From positions 32,322 to 96,321 of the forward strand of contig NZ_JAAHHW010000011.1 in the NCBI RefSeq assembly GCF_010692325.1: 64,000 nucleotides of DNA, in the 5' to 3' direction. The notes under the pieces are model-generated. The model did no database searches, was not told the origin of the DNA, and saw only the letters and a list, made by a program, of their open reading frames with translations. The position numbers were made by a program, and so were the translations under genes. Shown piece by piece: positions 1 through 9,522 of this stretch (the first letter of the stretch is position 1; every line of letters begins with the position of its first letter). The DNA comes from Moorena sp. SIO3I8. GTDB lineage: Bacteria; Cyanobacteriota; Cyanobacteriia; Cyanobacteriales; Coleofasciculaceae.

Positions 1-414
1 AGTAGGAGGCCAATATAGACCAATCCCTAAACCCATCAGTAAGTTAGCAATAACCAGAGTTTGAAAATTATAGGTAAACGCTAAACAAAGGCTTGCTAGA
101 GCAGAAACAGCTGCCGAGAGTAGCAAAGTTTTCTTGCGTCCCCAAAACTGGGAATCAGCCAAAGTCCCTGATATCAAGCGTCCTAATACTCCAGAAATTG
201 AAGAACTCCCTAGAGCAATCCCAACTTGGGTGGCGGATAAACCAATCTGATTAACAAAAAAAATCGAGGCATAAACTAAAGTAAACCCTTGACCGATATG
301 CAATAACAATCGACCGGTTGCTAGAATCCAAATCTCCTGCCTTAATGCTGGGAGCAAAGATAATAATTTATTGAGCAATTTCGGTAAGGTTAAAAGGTTG
401 AGGGGTTGAGCCAT
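1..414 (-). CDS. MFS transporter, N-terminal part (cut by window start)
   Basis: The minus strand from an ATG at 414 reads without a stop for 138 codons to the window edge. The translation begins MAQPLNLLTLPK and contains several hydrophobic segments. Between helices 2 and 3 it has the cytoplasmic loop GRLISGTLADSQFWGRKK, which matches the major facilitator signature G-x-L-x-D-x-x-G-R-K/R. It is therefore an inner-membrane secondary transporter; the substrate cannot be told from the part present. The N-terminal Leu/Pro-rich stretch encoded by 'AACCCCTCAACC' resembles the AGGTTGA-type repeats found elsewhere in the window. The C-terminal two thirds lie outside. Confidence 0.85.
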   Translation of the reverse strand, partial: MAQPLNLLTLPKLLNKLLSLLPALRQEIWILATGRLLLHIGQGFTLVYASIFFVNQIGLSATQVGIALGSSSISGVLGRLISGTLADSQFWGRKKTLLLSAAVSALASLCLAFTYNFQTLVIANLLMGLGIGLYWPPT

Positions 415-695
415 TGAGCAGCATTTACAATTCTTTACATCTAAGTAAATAGTATAGGGTAATCGCAATAATCAATCAGGAAGCATTATGCTAACGACTA
501 TTGATCAAGACGTGCAATAGTGCTGATCATCAAGGCTTAATAGGGTCATAACTGCCAACCTTAAGATTCTATTGTGACAGTTGACAGGGTGGAATGTGGT
601 ATCTAGCAAGGTTCCGGCTCTTTAGTAGACAATAGTAACTACCTGTATCCTAAATCAGCCCCCCTTGCATTCCTATTTCACTAGGAATATTGCCT

Positions 696-3600
696 ATGTC
701 ATCGCCACGGGAGGGTTCTATCACTATTGCCCTCAACACCAATACTTCTCAGTCTAAACTGTTGGAAGCTTTAGCCCTATGGCAAGAGTTAGGTTTACTC
801 TCTGAGACTAGCATCGATATCATATTTAAAACTAAAGCTTCCCATCCCGCCCTTTTAGAGGGATTAGATGCTTGGTTACGTTTGGGTTTGCTCCAGGAAA
901 CCTTTGTAAAACGGTTGTGTCGAGAACATCTCACCTGTGCTTTACCAGAACCTAGTGTAACTCCAAAGGTTTCTGCTCTACCAGTCTCGAAACCAGCGCG
1001 TCAACTAGTCTCACCCTTAGCTAGTAATGACTTTGCACCGGAGACACCCAAAGCGAAGAAACCCAACTCGATTGCTCAAATGTGGCAATCCCTTCAAGCA
1101 GAATTCAGTGTCCGCTGGTTGCTGTTTCTGGGTATGTTTATGGTGGTGGTATCCTCTGGGGTACTGGCTGCTAGTCAATGGGACAATTTCCCAGCTGCTG
1201 GACAGTATGGAGTATTGCTTGCCTATACCTTGAGCTTTTGGGGGATTAGTGCTTGGACAACCAAACAAGGGAATTTACCGTTAACGGCTCAGACCTTGCG
1301 AGTTGTCACTGTGTTGCTGATCCCAGTCAATTTTTGGGCAATGGATGGCTTTGGCTTGTGGCGTCATCCTTTAAATTGGCTAGTGGTAGCCGTGGCGACA
1401 GTGGTACTAAGTGCGATAGTACTAAGTTCGATACTCTTAGGTCGCGGCTACAGGAACGGATTTTTACGATTACGACAACAACAATCATTTCCCTTACCCA
1501 TTATTAATTATTTAGGTCTGAGTTACCTAAATTGGGCTTGGGGTATCCCTGGATTTCCCATAGGAGCAGTTTATTTGGGCATCGGTAGCATCATCGCTAC
1601 CTTATATATAGAATCGAGATCGAGAAAGCAAAATTCAGCGTTTATTTTTGATGTTGCTGGCTTCCGCATCTTAGTTTATGGCATCGGCATCCTGCTATTT
1701 AGAGCCATTTTTGTCATAGGTGTCGATATTGAACAACTGGGGTTAGCTATTGGGATGTGTGGTTGGTTTCTCTACTGGCTATCCCAAAAGCCTCAGGCAC
1801 CATCTCTCCCCGTCTCCCCGTCTCCCCGTCTCCCTATGATTTGGTTAGGGGGTAGCTTGCTGGTGCTGGGTTGGCTAGTTTGTGTAGCAGCTGAGTTTCC
1901 TTGGCAAGCCATGATTGTCAGTGGGCTAGGGGTGTGGTTATTTGTCAATCGTTTACTAAAATTTTGGCGACGTTCCGATTTAGCCGCCATATTAGCCATT
2001 GGTTTACAGATGGTTTGGCTTTCATGGCGATTGATTCCGCCATCAATACAAACCTCGCTACTGGAAACAGCAACTACGTTAACCCATTCCCAAGAAACTC
2101 CCTATGTATTGTTGAGTTTAGTACTGTTTCCCTATCTGGTTTTAATTGTTGGGTTAGCAGATTGGTTATATCAGCGCAAAAAACATGATCTGGCAGAATT
2201 TGCAGAAGTCATTGCTCTAGGAATAGGAGTTAATCTGACTACTCTGTGTTTTTCCAATCCCCTGTTACTCACGATTAATGGTATTAATTCTGCTATCACT
2301 TTAGGGATTGTGACTCAGCGACGGAGTAGGTTAGGGATTAAGCATCATCTGCGCTTAAGGGTCTACCTAACCCACAGTACTGCGATCGCAACCGTTATCA
2401 GTGCCATTAACTATCTTTTTCCCAACCTACATCTAGGGGGCTTTTCAGCAATTTTATTAGCCCTGATGGTAGCAGAATGGAGCTTGAGTTTAAAGATTCC
2501 CGCTACTTCTGACTATGTCAAGATCTGGCGAGAGAGTGCTTGGCACTTAGGTTTAACTTTAGCTGGTCTGAGTTATGTATTATTGTGTGTTAACTATAGT
2601 GCCTACGACGTTAACCCAGATAGTTACCTGAGAGCATGGGGTCTGTTGTGGCTAATCACTCCATTATCTCTGACTGGAGTAGCACGTGGTTATCGCAGTT
2701 GGCAACCCCCTCAAGACAAGTTTGTAATCCGGTTGAGTGTAGTTGCTGTCATCCTATCCCAATTGCTGATCCTAGGAATACCAGGAATGAGGTTAATCAG
2801 TTTAGCGATCGCTACAGCACTGATGTTGGTTAACACCCGCTATTTAAAGCAATTAACATCAGCAGCAATTACCGTAGGATGCGGCATCAGCTTAGTCGGA
2901 TTCCTGCTTTGGGATGGCATCCCTGGCTTTCCCCAACCGTCCGGAGAAGATTGGTTTGTTGTGGGAGCGATCGCTATTTTAACCTTATGGTTATGGCGAA
3001 GCTGGTTACTTCGTATTAGCAAGATACAGGATAACCAATCAAAATTTAAAACTTCAAATCAACAAGCCAACCTACCCGAAGGGAACGCCAAAGGCGAACA
3101 ACAAACTAACCTTCAACCTTCAACCCTTCAACCTTCAACCCTTCAACCATCCAACCTTGGCCAAAAGGCCACGCTACGCGAACAACCATCTAACCTTGGC
3201 CAAAAGGCCACGCTACGCGAACAACCATCTAACCTTGGCCAAAAGGCCACGCTACGCGAACAACCATCTAACCTTGGCCAAAAGGCCACGCTACGCGAAC
3301 AACAAACTAACCTCCCAAAACTCTATGCACAAGCAATGGATGGGTGGGCGATCGCACTGTGTATTTTTCAGCTAATTCTGCTGACTTGTTATTCTCTGAT
3401 AGTCTACATTGGGTTTTGGTCACCAACATGGTTTATGCTCATTGTAAATGCAGTGACCTTAGGAGCGATCGCGTATCGCAGTTTTCCTTATCCATCCAAC
3501 TGGGCTATTTATGGGATTGGTTGGAGTGTGGAACTGTTAACTACAGAAACGCTGGGCTTAACAGAAGCGCTGGGCTTATTTGAGCATTCACTGATCAATT

Positions 3601-4991
3601 TAGCCATTGCCAATATAATATTAGGACTAATTGCTCAATTGTTAGGAGATTGGTGGCGACGCCGATCTAATCTCGACAAAATACCTAGTAGCTGGCATAT
3701 TATTCCCCTGCTATACGGTAGCTTAGGACCGCTCTTAAGTTGGGGAACCTTTACCAATTGGACAGGTTTATCCTCTTTTGCCCTAGCAATAATTGCCATT
3801 GGGGTAGGGCGTCGCCGTGCAGAATTTAAACCTCTAATTTACCTGGCGCTATTTGGGATATCGGTTTCTGCCTATCAACTGTTGTTCTATCAATTATCCC
3901 AGTTAGGAGGAGGAGCAAGAGGGGATGGATTGATTATAATGGCAGTGCTTGGCACTAGTATTATGTACGCCTATCGGGTATTTTCTCCTTGGCTGAAAGG
4001 ATATCTACATTTTACCCCAAAAGAACTAAAGGTTATTTCCTATCTCCATTGGATATGGAGTAGTTGTTTGTTGATAGCAGCAACAACTGAGCCCATTGAA
4101 TCCGCTATGATGCTGGGATTTAGTACTGGCGCGTTTTTAGTTATCTATGCTATTTCTCAAGGACGGAATCGGTCGAATCCCTTGCTTGGAGAAATCTGGG
4201 TTTATTTAGGTTTTGCTGAAGCATGGGGGATGCGGCTGTATTGGATTAATACCCCTGTGGCGCGTCTGTTATCCGGACCATTAGTGCCTTGGAAAGGTGC
4301 GATCGCATCCTTAGTCGCTTACTTTCTGTATTTCCTACCTTGGGAAGATTGGGGTTGGTCAAAACGTCCTTGGCAAATCGCTGCTTTCTTAATCCCCCTG
4401 ATTGCCATTGCAGAAAATCCCTATAGCGGTAATTTAGCTAGTTTGCTGATTATCGCAGCTTTCTATATTATTCTCGCAATTTTTAATCAGCAAATTCGGT
4501 TTACCTTTATCAGTGTAATAGTAATTGACTGGATGTTGCTCCGCTGGTTTGGACAACTACACTTAACTGCTGCTCTTTGGTATGTTCTCCCCTTGAGTTT
4601 ATCCTTACTCTATATTGCCCAAGTCGATCCCTATCTAAGCCAACCCCCCCAAAAACAAATACGTCACAATCTCCGGTTAATCGGGACTAGTATGATTTGT
4701 TTGGTTTCCTTTTGGACTGCTCAATGGCTTGGGTTATTAACTGGGGGAATTAGTGTAGTGCTAATTTTTGCTGGATTGGCGATGAAAGTAAGAGCATTTC
4801 TTTATGTTGGGACGGGAACATTTTTAATTAATGCGATCTACCAACTACTGATTTTTAGCGTTGATTATCCATTTTCTAAATGGGTGGTAGCGCTGTTTGT
4901 GGGAATTGGGTTTATCTGGATTGCTGCTACCTTTGAAACTCGCCGTGATCAGATTACAGCTTGGATGAATCAATTCCAAAGTTGGGAATAA
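696..4991 (+). CDS. Giant polytopic membrane protein with in-frame repeat insertion
   Basis: The product is about 1431 residues. Residues 20-85 hold two similar helical motifs (LLEALALWQELGLL and LLEGLDAWLRLGLL). From about residue 145 onward there are some 30 hydrophobic segments, so it is an integral membrane protein resembling the large cyanobacterial DUF2157-like family; function unknown. Around residues 786-873 the membrane pattern is broken by a polar stretch made of repeats, including four exact 13-residue units starting PSNLGQKATLREQ (residues 818-869), whose DNA is the same dispersed repeat found in intergenic regions here. Start choice: ATG at 696 has AGGA at 683-686; an in-frame TTG at 690 is too close to it. 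Several HIP1 sites lie inside. Confidence 0.8.
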   Translation: MSSPREGSITIALNTNTSQSKLLEALALWQELGLLSETSIDIIFKTKASHPALLEGLDAWLRLGLLQETFVKRLCREHLTCALPEPSVTPKVSALPVSKPARQLVSPLASNDFAPETPKAKKPNSIAQMWQSLQAEFSVRWLLFLGMFMVVVSSGVLAASQWDNFPAAGQYGVLLAYTLSFWGISAWTTKQGNLPLTAQTLRVVTVLLIPVNFWAMDGFGLWRHPLNWLVVAVATVVLSAIVLSSILLGRGYRNGFLRLRQQQSFPLPIINYLGLSYLNWAWGIPGFPIGAVYLGIGSIIATLYIESRSRKQNSAFIFDVAGFRILVYGIGILLFRAIFVIGVDIEQLGLAIGMCGWFLYWLSQKPQAPSLPVSPSPRLPMIWLGGSLLVLGWLVCVAAEFPWQAMIVSGLGVWLFVNRLLKFWRRSDLAAILAIGLQMVWLSWRLIPPSIQTSLLETATTLTHSQETPYVLLSLVLFPYLVLIVGLADWLYQRKKHDLAEFAEVIALGIGVNLTTLCFSNPLLLTINGINSAITLGIVTQRRSRLGIKHHLRLRVYLTHSTAIATVISAINYLFPNLHLGGFSAILLALMVAEWSLSLKIPATSDYVKIWRESAWHLGLTLAGLSYVLLCVNYSAYDVNPDSYLRAWGLLWLITPLSLTGVARGYRSWQPPQDKFVIRLSVVAVILSQLLILGIPGMRLISLAIATALMLVNTRYLKQLTSAAITVGCGISLVGFLLWDGIPGFPQPSGEDWFVVGAIAILTLWLWRSWLLRISKIQDNQSKFKTSNQQANLPEGNAKGEQQTNLQPSTLQPSTLQPSNLGQKATLREQPSNLGQKATLREQPSNLGQKATLREQPSNLGQKATLREQQTNLPKLYAQAMDGWAIALCIFQLILLTCYSLIVYIGFWSPTWFMLIVNAVTLGAIAYRSFPYPSNWAIYGIGWSVELLTTETLGLTEALGLFEHSLINLAIANIILGLIAQLLGDWWRRRSNLDKIPSSWHIIPLLYGSLGPLLSWGTFTNWTGLSSFALAIIAIGVGRRRAEFKPLIYLALFGISVSAYQLLFYQLSQLGGGARGDGLIIMAVLGTSIMYAYRVFSPWLKGYLHFTPKELKVISYLHWIWSSCLLIAATTEPIESAMMLGFSTGAFLVIYAISQGRNRSNPLLGEIWVYLGFAEAWGMRLYWINTPVARLLSGPLVPWKGAIASLVAYFLYFLPWEDWGWSKRPWQIAAFLIPLIAIAENPYSGNLASLLIIAAFYIILAIFNQQIRFTFISVIVIDWMLLRWFGQLHLTAALWYVLPLSLSLLYIAQVDPYLSQPPQKQIRHNLRLIGTSMICLVSFWTAQWLGLLTGGISVVLIFAGLAMKVRAFLYVGTGTFLINAIYQLLIFSVDYPFSKWVVALFVGIGFIWIAATFETRRDQITAWMNQFQSWE
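3147..3302 (+). repeat. Four tandem 39-bp units inside the membrane-protein gene
   Basis: Four head-to-tail 39-bp copies, each holding the palindromic core CTTGGCCAAAAGGCCACG followed by CTACGCGAACAA. 39 is a multiple of three, so the reading frame is kept. Just upstream (3074-3145) lie a second unit with GAAGGGAACGCCAAAGGCG and copies of a TTCAACC heptamer. The same two GC-rich modules and the heptamer recur, inverted, in the intergenic region at 11771-11960. Confidence 0.95.
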
Positions 4992-5010
4992 GTTTTGGTT
5001 GGAAGTTGAA

Positions 5011-5110
5011 GTTTTAAGGTTAAATGTTGAAGGTTAAAGGTTAAATGTTGAAGGTTGAAGGTTGAAGGTTGAAGGTTGAAGGTTGCAGGTTGCAGGTTGC
5101 AGGTTGCAGG
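5011..5110. repeat. Heptameric tandem repeat (AGGTTGA and variants) in a gene-free stretch
   Basis: The 361-bp gap between the membrane-protein gene and pgk starts with roughly a dozen copies of a 7-mer AGGTTGA that drift to AGGTTAA, ATGTTGA and AGGTTGC. This is the short tandemly repeated repetitive (STRR) type known from filamentous cyanobacteria. The rest of the gap (5111-5280) holds no recognisable gene. Confidence 0.9.
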
Positions 5111-5280
5111 AGCAATGCTGCATGAGGTTTACCAAAAAATCACTGATGGTAACGTTTACGCCATGCTCTTTTTTTTATGACTTTTGCGCCCTTAGTCCCA
5201 ATCTAGGATTTCCAAATAGATTATAAAAACCAATGCTGATTGATTTGAAACCAAAAAATTTCACCATCAAGATAATGATA

Positions 5281-5311
5281 AATAGGGAGACAGCAATGCT
5301 ATCTCCCTATT
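5281..5311 (-). terminator. Hairpin downstream of pgk
   Basis: Perfect 10-bp stem AATAGGGAGA / TCTCCCTATT with an 11-nt loop, 42 bp beyond the pgk stop. It has no strong U-tract on the minus strand, so it could be a terminator or an mRNA 3'-end stabiliser. Confidence 0.6.
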
Positions 5312-5352
5312 TAAAACTATGATTTAAAACAATGCGTTAAAAAAAACACTAA

Positions 5353-6558
5353 TTAGGCATCATTTAAAGCAGCAATTCCAGGTAGAACCTTGCCTTCGAG
5401 TAACTCAAGGCTGGCACCACCACCGGTGGAAATGTGGCTCATTTGGTCAGCAACACCAACTTTTTCGACGGCAGCTACTGAGTCACCACCACCAATGATG
5501 GTAGATGCACCTGTCTTGGTCAGCTCAGCCATAGAGTTTGCGATCGCTTCTGTGCCCTTAGCGAACTTATCAAACTCAAACACTCCCATCGGACCATTCC
5601 AGATTACAGTTTTGCAATCTGCTAAAGCATCCTGAAACACCTTTACAGAATCTGGACCAATATCCAAACCCATCCAGCCATCGGGAATAGCTTCAATACT
5701 GACAGTCTGGGAATTAGCATCAGGGGCAAAATTATCTGCGATCACCACATCAGTGGGCAACAGCAATTGCACACCACGCTCTTTTGCCTTAGCTTCTAAG
5801 GATTTCGCCAAATCGAGCTTATCGTCTTCCACCAGGGACTTACCCACACTCATACCACGGGCCTTGTAGAAGGTAAAAATCATTCCACCGCCAATTAGCA
5901 GTTTATCCACCTTCTCCAATAGAGTATCAATCACCCCAATCTTACTGGACACCTTAGAGCCGCCAATAATTGCAGCTAGAGGCTTTTCGGGATTTTCTAC
6001 AGCGTTTTGTAAATACTGCAGTTCCTTCTCAATCAAGTACCCAGCTACAGAAGGACTCAGGTAATGGGTGACTCCCTCAGTAGAGGCATGAGCCCGGTGC
6101 GCTGTTCCAAAGGCATCATTGACATACAAATCAGCAAGGGATGCCAACTGTTTGGTGAATTCTGGGTCATTCTTTTCCTCTCCAGCGTGGAAGCGGAGAT
6201 TTTCCAGTAAAGCCACCTGACCATTTGCCAAAGCACCAACTTGGGCAGCCACCTCGTCTCCAACACAGTCTTTACACATGGTCACCGGTTGACCCAGAAG
6301 TTCTGAAAGACGCTCAGCAACGGGGGTTAGACGTAAACTTTCCTTCACTTGTCCCTTGGGTCGTCCCAAGTGGCTACACAGGATTACCTTTGCCCCTTTC
6401 TTAAGTAAATCTTGAACAGTGGGTAAAGCAGCACGAATGCGAGTATCATCGGTGATGGTGCCATTGTCATCCAGGGGTACATTCAGGTCTGCTCTGACCA
6501 ATACCGTTTTTCCGGCTAAATCTGATTCACTTAAATTGGCTACACTTTTCTTGGACAC
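5353..6558 (-). CDS. pgk: Phosphoglycerate kinase
   Basis: 401 residues, the usual bacterial length. It catalyses 1,3-bisphosphoglycerate + ADP to 3-phosphoglycerate + ATP, serving glycolysis and, in reverse, the Calvin cycle. The signature [12 protein letters not shown] lies near residue 20, the substrate-binding arginine region SHLGRPKG near 63, and the nucleotide-binding glycine motif IIGGGDSV near residue 358. Cytosolic. It is transcribed divergently from the universal-stress-protein gene, with 191 bp between the two starts, and is followed by a hairpin. Nothing odd. Confidence 0.98.
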   Translation of the reverse strand: MSKKSVANLSESDLAGKTVLVRADLNVPLDDNGTITDDTRIRAALPTVQDLLKKGAKVILCSHLGRPKGQVKESLRLTPVAERLSELLGQPVTMCKDCVGDEVAAQVGALANGQVALLENLRFHAGEEKNDPEFTKQLASLADLYVNDAFGTAHRAHASTEGVTHYLSPSVAGYLIEKELQYLQNAVENPEKPLAAIIGGSKVSSKIGVIDTLLEKVDKLLIGGGMIFTFYKARGMSVGKSLVEDDKLDLAKSLEAKAKERGVQLLLPTDVVIADNFAPDANSQTVSIEAIPDGWMGLDIGPDSVKVFQDALADCKTVIWNGPMGVFEFDKFAKGTEAIANSMAELTKTGASTIIGGGDSVAAVEKVGVADQMSHISTGGGASLELLEGKVLPGIAALNDA

Positions 6559-6749
6559 AGTATTAATCTCCTAATTGCTATTGCCTGCGAATCCCCGACT
6601 ATCAGCCGTCTTGCCGGATGATTTGACGTCAGAGAGTTCGCTGTACATTAACTGGTAAGTCACCAGCTGAATGACCAGGACAAAAGGTATTCTTTTGTTA
6701 AGACCGTTCACATTTTACCGGAGTCCGGATCCTGGAGGAAATCTGTGAT

Positions 6750-7166
6750 ATGTTCAATACCGTTGTATTTCCCATTGACTCAAGTCGAGAAAGCCGTGAA
6801 GCTGCTGAGGTTGTTGGGAACATAGTGCAAAAGTACGGCAGCAATCTATATCTGCTGTCAGTGGTTGAAAAACCTGACCCTGGCCAGGGTACAGCTGCTG
6901 CTCCCGAGGCAATGACATCCCCTGAAGTAGTAACAGAACTGCTTAACGGTGCCAAAGCACTATTTGCTCAGCAAGGCATTGAAGCCAAAACCCTGGAGCG
7001 GGAAGGAAAGCCTGCCTTCGTGATCTGCGATGTGGCTGACGAAATTGGGGCAAATTTAATTGTGATGGTCTCTCGGGGGCCAGGCTTGACAGAGGAAGGT
7101 ATACCTAATAGTGTGGCCGATCGAGTGATTAATTTATCCCCTTGCCCAGTTTTGATTGTTCCCTAA
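6750..7166 (+). CDS. Universal stress protein (UspA family)
   Basis: 138 residues, a single Usp domain with an opening strand FNTVVFPIDSS and a closing strand CPVLIVP. The region that in ATP-binding members carries G-x2-G-x9-G-S/T reads SRGPGLTEEGIPNSVADRV here, so the consensus is only partly kept and ATP binding is uncertain. A strong Shine-Dalgarno GGAGGAAA lies just before the ATG. Likely a cytosolic stress-response protein of unknown precise role. It is divergent from pgk; the next gene downstream is on the same strand after 128 bp of AATGACTA-type repeats. Confidence 0.9.
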   Translation: MFNTVVFPIDSSRESREAAEVVGNIVQKYGSNLYLLSVVEKPDPGQGTAAAPEAMTSPEVVTELLNGAKALFAQQGIEAKTLEREGKPAFVICDVADEIGANLIVMVSRGPGLTEEGIPNSVADRVINLSPCPVLIVP

Positions 7167-7294
7167 TTTGTGATTAGTCATTGGTCTAAATAAAATTGCT
7201 TGCTTGTTAATTGTCAATGGTCAATGGTCGATTTTCAATTAACTAATGACCAATGACTAATCAGCAATGACTAATGACTAATGGCTAATAACTC

Positions 7295-8161
7295 ATGACA
7301 ATCCAGTGGTATCCCGGACACATTGCTAAAGCCGAGCGAGAACTCAAGGAACAGTTGAAGCGAGTGGATGTGGTATTAGAGGTGCGGGATGCTCGGATTC
7401 CCCTCTCTACTCATCATCCTCAAACCGACCAGTGGGTGGGTAATAAAACTCGGGTGTTAGTGATCAACCGGGTGGATATGATTGAGCCAAGGATGCGCCA
7501 ACTTTGGGAATCGTGGTTTCAACAGCAGGGGGATATCCCTTATTTCACTAATGCTCAACAGGGTAAGGGTATCCGCGCTGTGGCTAAAGCCGCCCAGACA
7601 GCTGGGGAGGAAATCAATCAACGTAGGCGCTCACGGGGAATGCGACCTCGTCCTGTCCGAGCTGTGGTAATTGGATTTCCCAATGTTGGTAAATCGGCTT
7701 TAATTAATCGACTTTTGGGACGTCGTGTGGTAGAGAGTGCTCGTCGTCCCGGTGTGACACGTCAATTGCGTTGGATACGTATTTCTGACCAACTCGAACT
7801 ACTTGATGCTCCTGGTGTTATTCCTGCCAAGTTAAACAATCAGCAGCAGGCGCTCAAGTTAGCTATCTGTGATGACATTGGTGAAGCATCTTACGACAAC
7901 CAACGGGTAGCAATAGCACTGATTGCATTTCTGAAAGATTTAGATAAGATGAAGGAGTACACTTTTTTATTAAAGTCTTCTTTACAAAAGAGGTACCAAC
8001 TAGACCCAAACCCATTAACCGCTGAAGATTACTTACATGGTCTAGCCGACTATCGCTATCAGGGAAACATCGAACGTACAGCGCGGCAACTATTGGGTGA
8101 TTTTCGTAAGGGTTTACTCGGAACAATTGCATTGGAAGTACCACCAGAAGTACTACCCTAA
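7295..8161 (+). CDS. rbgA: Ribosome biogenesis GTPase YlqF/RbgA
   Basis: 288 residues. A circularly permuted GTPase: G4 motif NRVD at residues 58-61 comes before the G1 P-loop GFPNVGKS (about 125-132) and the G3 motif DAPGV (about 170). The N-terminal MTIQWYPGHIAKAERELKE is a hallmark of the YlqF family, which acts in late maturation of the 50S ribosomal subunit. The C-terminal helical domain is present, so the protein looks complete. No clear operon partner. Confidence 0.95.
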   Translation: MTIQWYPGHIAKAERELKEQLKRVDVVLEVRDARIPLSTHHPQTDQWVGNKTRVLVINRVDMIEPRMRQLWESWFQQQGDIPYFTNAQQGKGIRAVAKAAQTAGEEINQRRRSRGMRPRPVRAVVIGFPNVGKSALINRLLGRRVVESARRPGVTRQLRWIRISDQLELLDAPGVIPAKLNNQQQALKLAICDDIGEASYDNQRVAIALIAFLKDLDKMKEYTFLLKSSLQKRYQLDPNPLTAEDYLHGLADYRYQGNIERTARQLLGDFRKGLLGTIALEVPPEVLP

Positions 8162-8951
8162 GTACCACCAATGTAAATCCTTAGCATTTACAGCATCTAC
8201 ACAAGTAAAATTGCAAGCCCGATTCTACTAGTGAGTACTAGCTAGTGAGCGTCCTACTAGGGAGTATTACTAGGGAGTCTTTCTAGATAGTCTTTCTAGG
8301 GGGCCTAAGTTCCCTATGGATATGTTTGTCTATAAAAGGAAAGAATTTAAGTCTTATTGAACCAATATTGTCAATATCTATTGAAAAAGAAATACCAGAA
8401 CTTAAGCGAGGAAGCGAATTGAGGAGCTAAACCTAACTTGAGACAGATGACTTGAGCTAATTAGCGTAACCAACTTCAGTAATATTGCCGAGGGAAAAGT
8501 TTTTCAATCAGTCCTATAATCAGTATTGAGCACCGAAACAGCTGATGCAGGGCTTACGCAAGAACTCTACAGGTAGTGTTAACAGTTACCCTTTAACCCC
8601 TACAGGTAGTGTGTCGATGGCTGAATTGCGTAAGCTCTGTTTACCTGTATTAATATATACTGCTATAAGCATCAAGATTTATTAACTAAAGTTTGTATTT
8701 GTTGACGGTTGACGGTTGTCTTGATTAGACCTATTGCAAAAGTATTGTCTTGATGCCGTGCCGAATTAGGGGAACCACGGCAGTCGCTCATGGGGGAGAC
8801 CCCCGCAGGTCGGCGCTGCCTCCTCAAGATCACAGTGGCTCCCTTTGACAGCGCTACCTTGCTGCATCGCTTTTCTGATACTGTTTTTCATAAATTTTGT
8901 CTGGTGATCGGAAGTTCCCCGATCCGAAGTTGCAAACAACAGCAGCTAGGT
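8162..8951. other. Gene-free 790-bp stretch with repeats
   Basis: No coding potential seen on either strand. It holds short direct repeats of ACTAGGGAGT type (8227-8302), the 92-bp MITE-like element, and at 8751-8870 a diverged copy of a GC-rich palindromic repeat (CAGTCGCTCATGGGGGAGA with a GGGGGAGACCCCC hairpin, ending GCTGCATCGC) that recurs at 25898, 37732 and 50590. Confidence 0.6.
8548..8639. mobile_element. 92-bp MITE-like element with 14-bp terminal inverted repeats
   Basis: Left end CAGGGCTTACGCAA (8548-8561) and right end TTGCGTAAGCTCTG (8626-8639) are inverted copies with one mismatch. Inside are two direct copies of CTACAGGTAGTGT. No obvious target duplication is visible. The ends resemble those of cyanobacterial DDE-type insertion sequences, so it is probably a non-autonomous derivative. 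Confidence 0.6.
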
Positions 8952-9461
8952 CTATTGTGCCATTTGTTCCAAAATTATCCTAAAATCAGCCAAAATACCA
9001 GGCAAATTGTCTAGATTCAGCACAGGTACATGAACAAAGATACAAGAAGTATTGAGGTGATGTTCTCCAAGATACTTCAACACTTCGTAATAGAGTCCTT
9101 CGCAGACAAATTTACCAGCATCATGGCTAATCTCACATCCACTCAAGGCAGCTACTAGTTTCTCTAAGTTCACTGGGGTTTGAAGGCAGTCATCTTCACG
9201 ACTAGCACAGGATTCGACGGTTAATTTGTGCCGTTTAGTAGCCATTCCACAACAAATAATCCGATCGGGTTGTATTTGATCAATTTTGGCAATTACCTGA
9301 GCACTAGCTTCGGCAATATCGACGGGCAACTGTCTAAGAAAAGTCAGGGAAGCAGATAAATCATTGATTTGAGCAATTTTCCCTAATAAATCATCAGAGG
9401 AGTTAGATACCTGATCCGGTAGCCAGGTTTGAAAGGATGTCAAGAGGATTTTTTTGTTCAT
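8952..9461 (-). CDS. Peptidase C15 / pyroglutamyl-peptidase I-like protein
   Basis: 169 residues, shorter than classic pyrrolidone-carboxylate peptidase (about 200-215). The fold motifs are present: KILLTSFQTWLP at the N-terminus (classic VTGF.PF region), a cysteine in HDAGKFVCEGLYYEVL, which matches the S-D-A-G-x-F-x-C-N nucleophile motif, and a histidine in IFVHVPVL. A glutamate in the VESCASRED segment may be the third triad member. The family removes N-terminal pyroglutamate from peptides in the cytosol; activity here is likely but the N-terminal substrate loop is modified. It is divergent from hisH. Confidence 0.8.
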   Translation of the reverse strand: MNKKILLTSFQTWLPDQVSNSSDDLLGKIAQINDLSASLTFLRQLPVDIAEASAQVIAKIDQIQPDRIICCGMATKRHKLTVESCASREDDCLQTPVNLEKLVAALSGCEISHDAGKFVCEGLYYEVLKYLGEHHLNTSCIFVHVPVLNLDNLPGILADFRIILEQMAQ

Positions 9462-9522
9462 TCAACAGAACCAATTAAAATAAAAATAGCTTCAATAGTT
9501 CAATGTAAGGGAAAGCAGGTTA

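Noticed and set aside
8751..8870. tRNA-like folding of a GC-rich stretch
   Set aside because: No TPsiC or anticodon arm; it is a diverged copy of a dispersed palindromic repeat.
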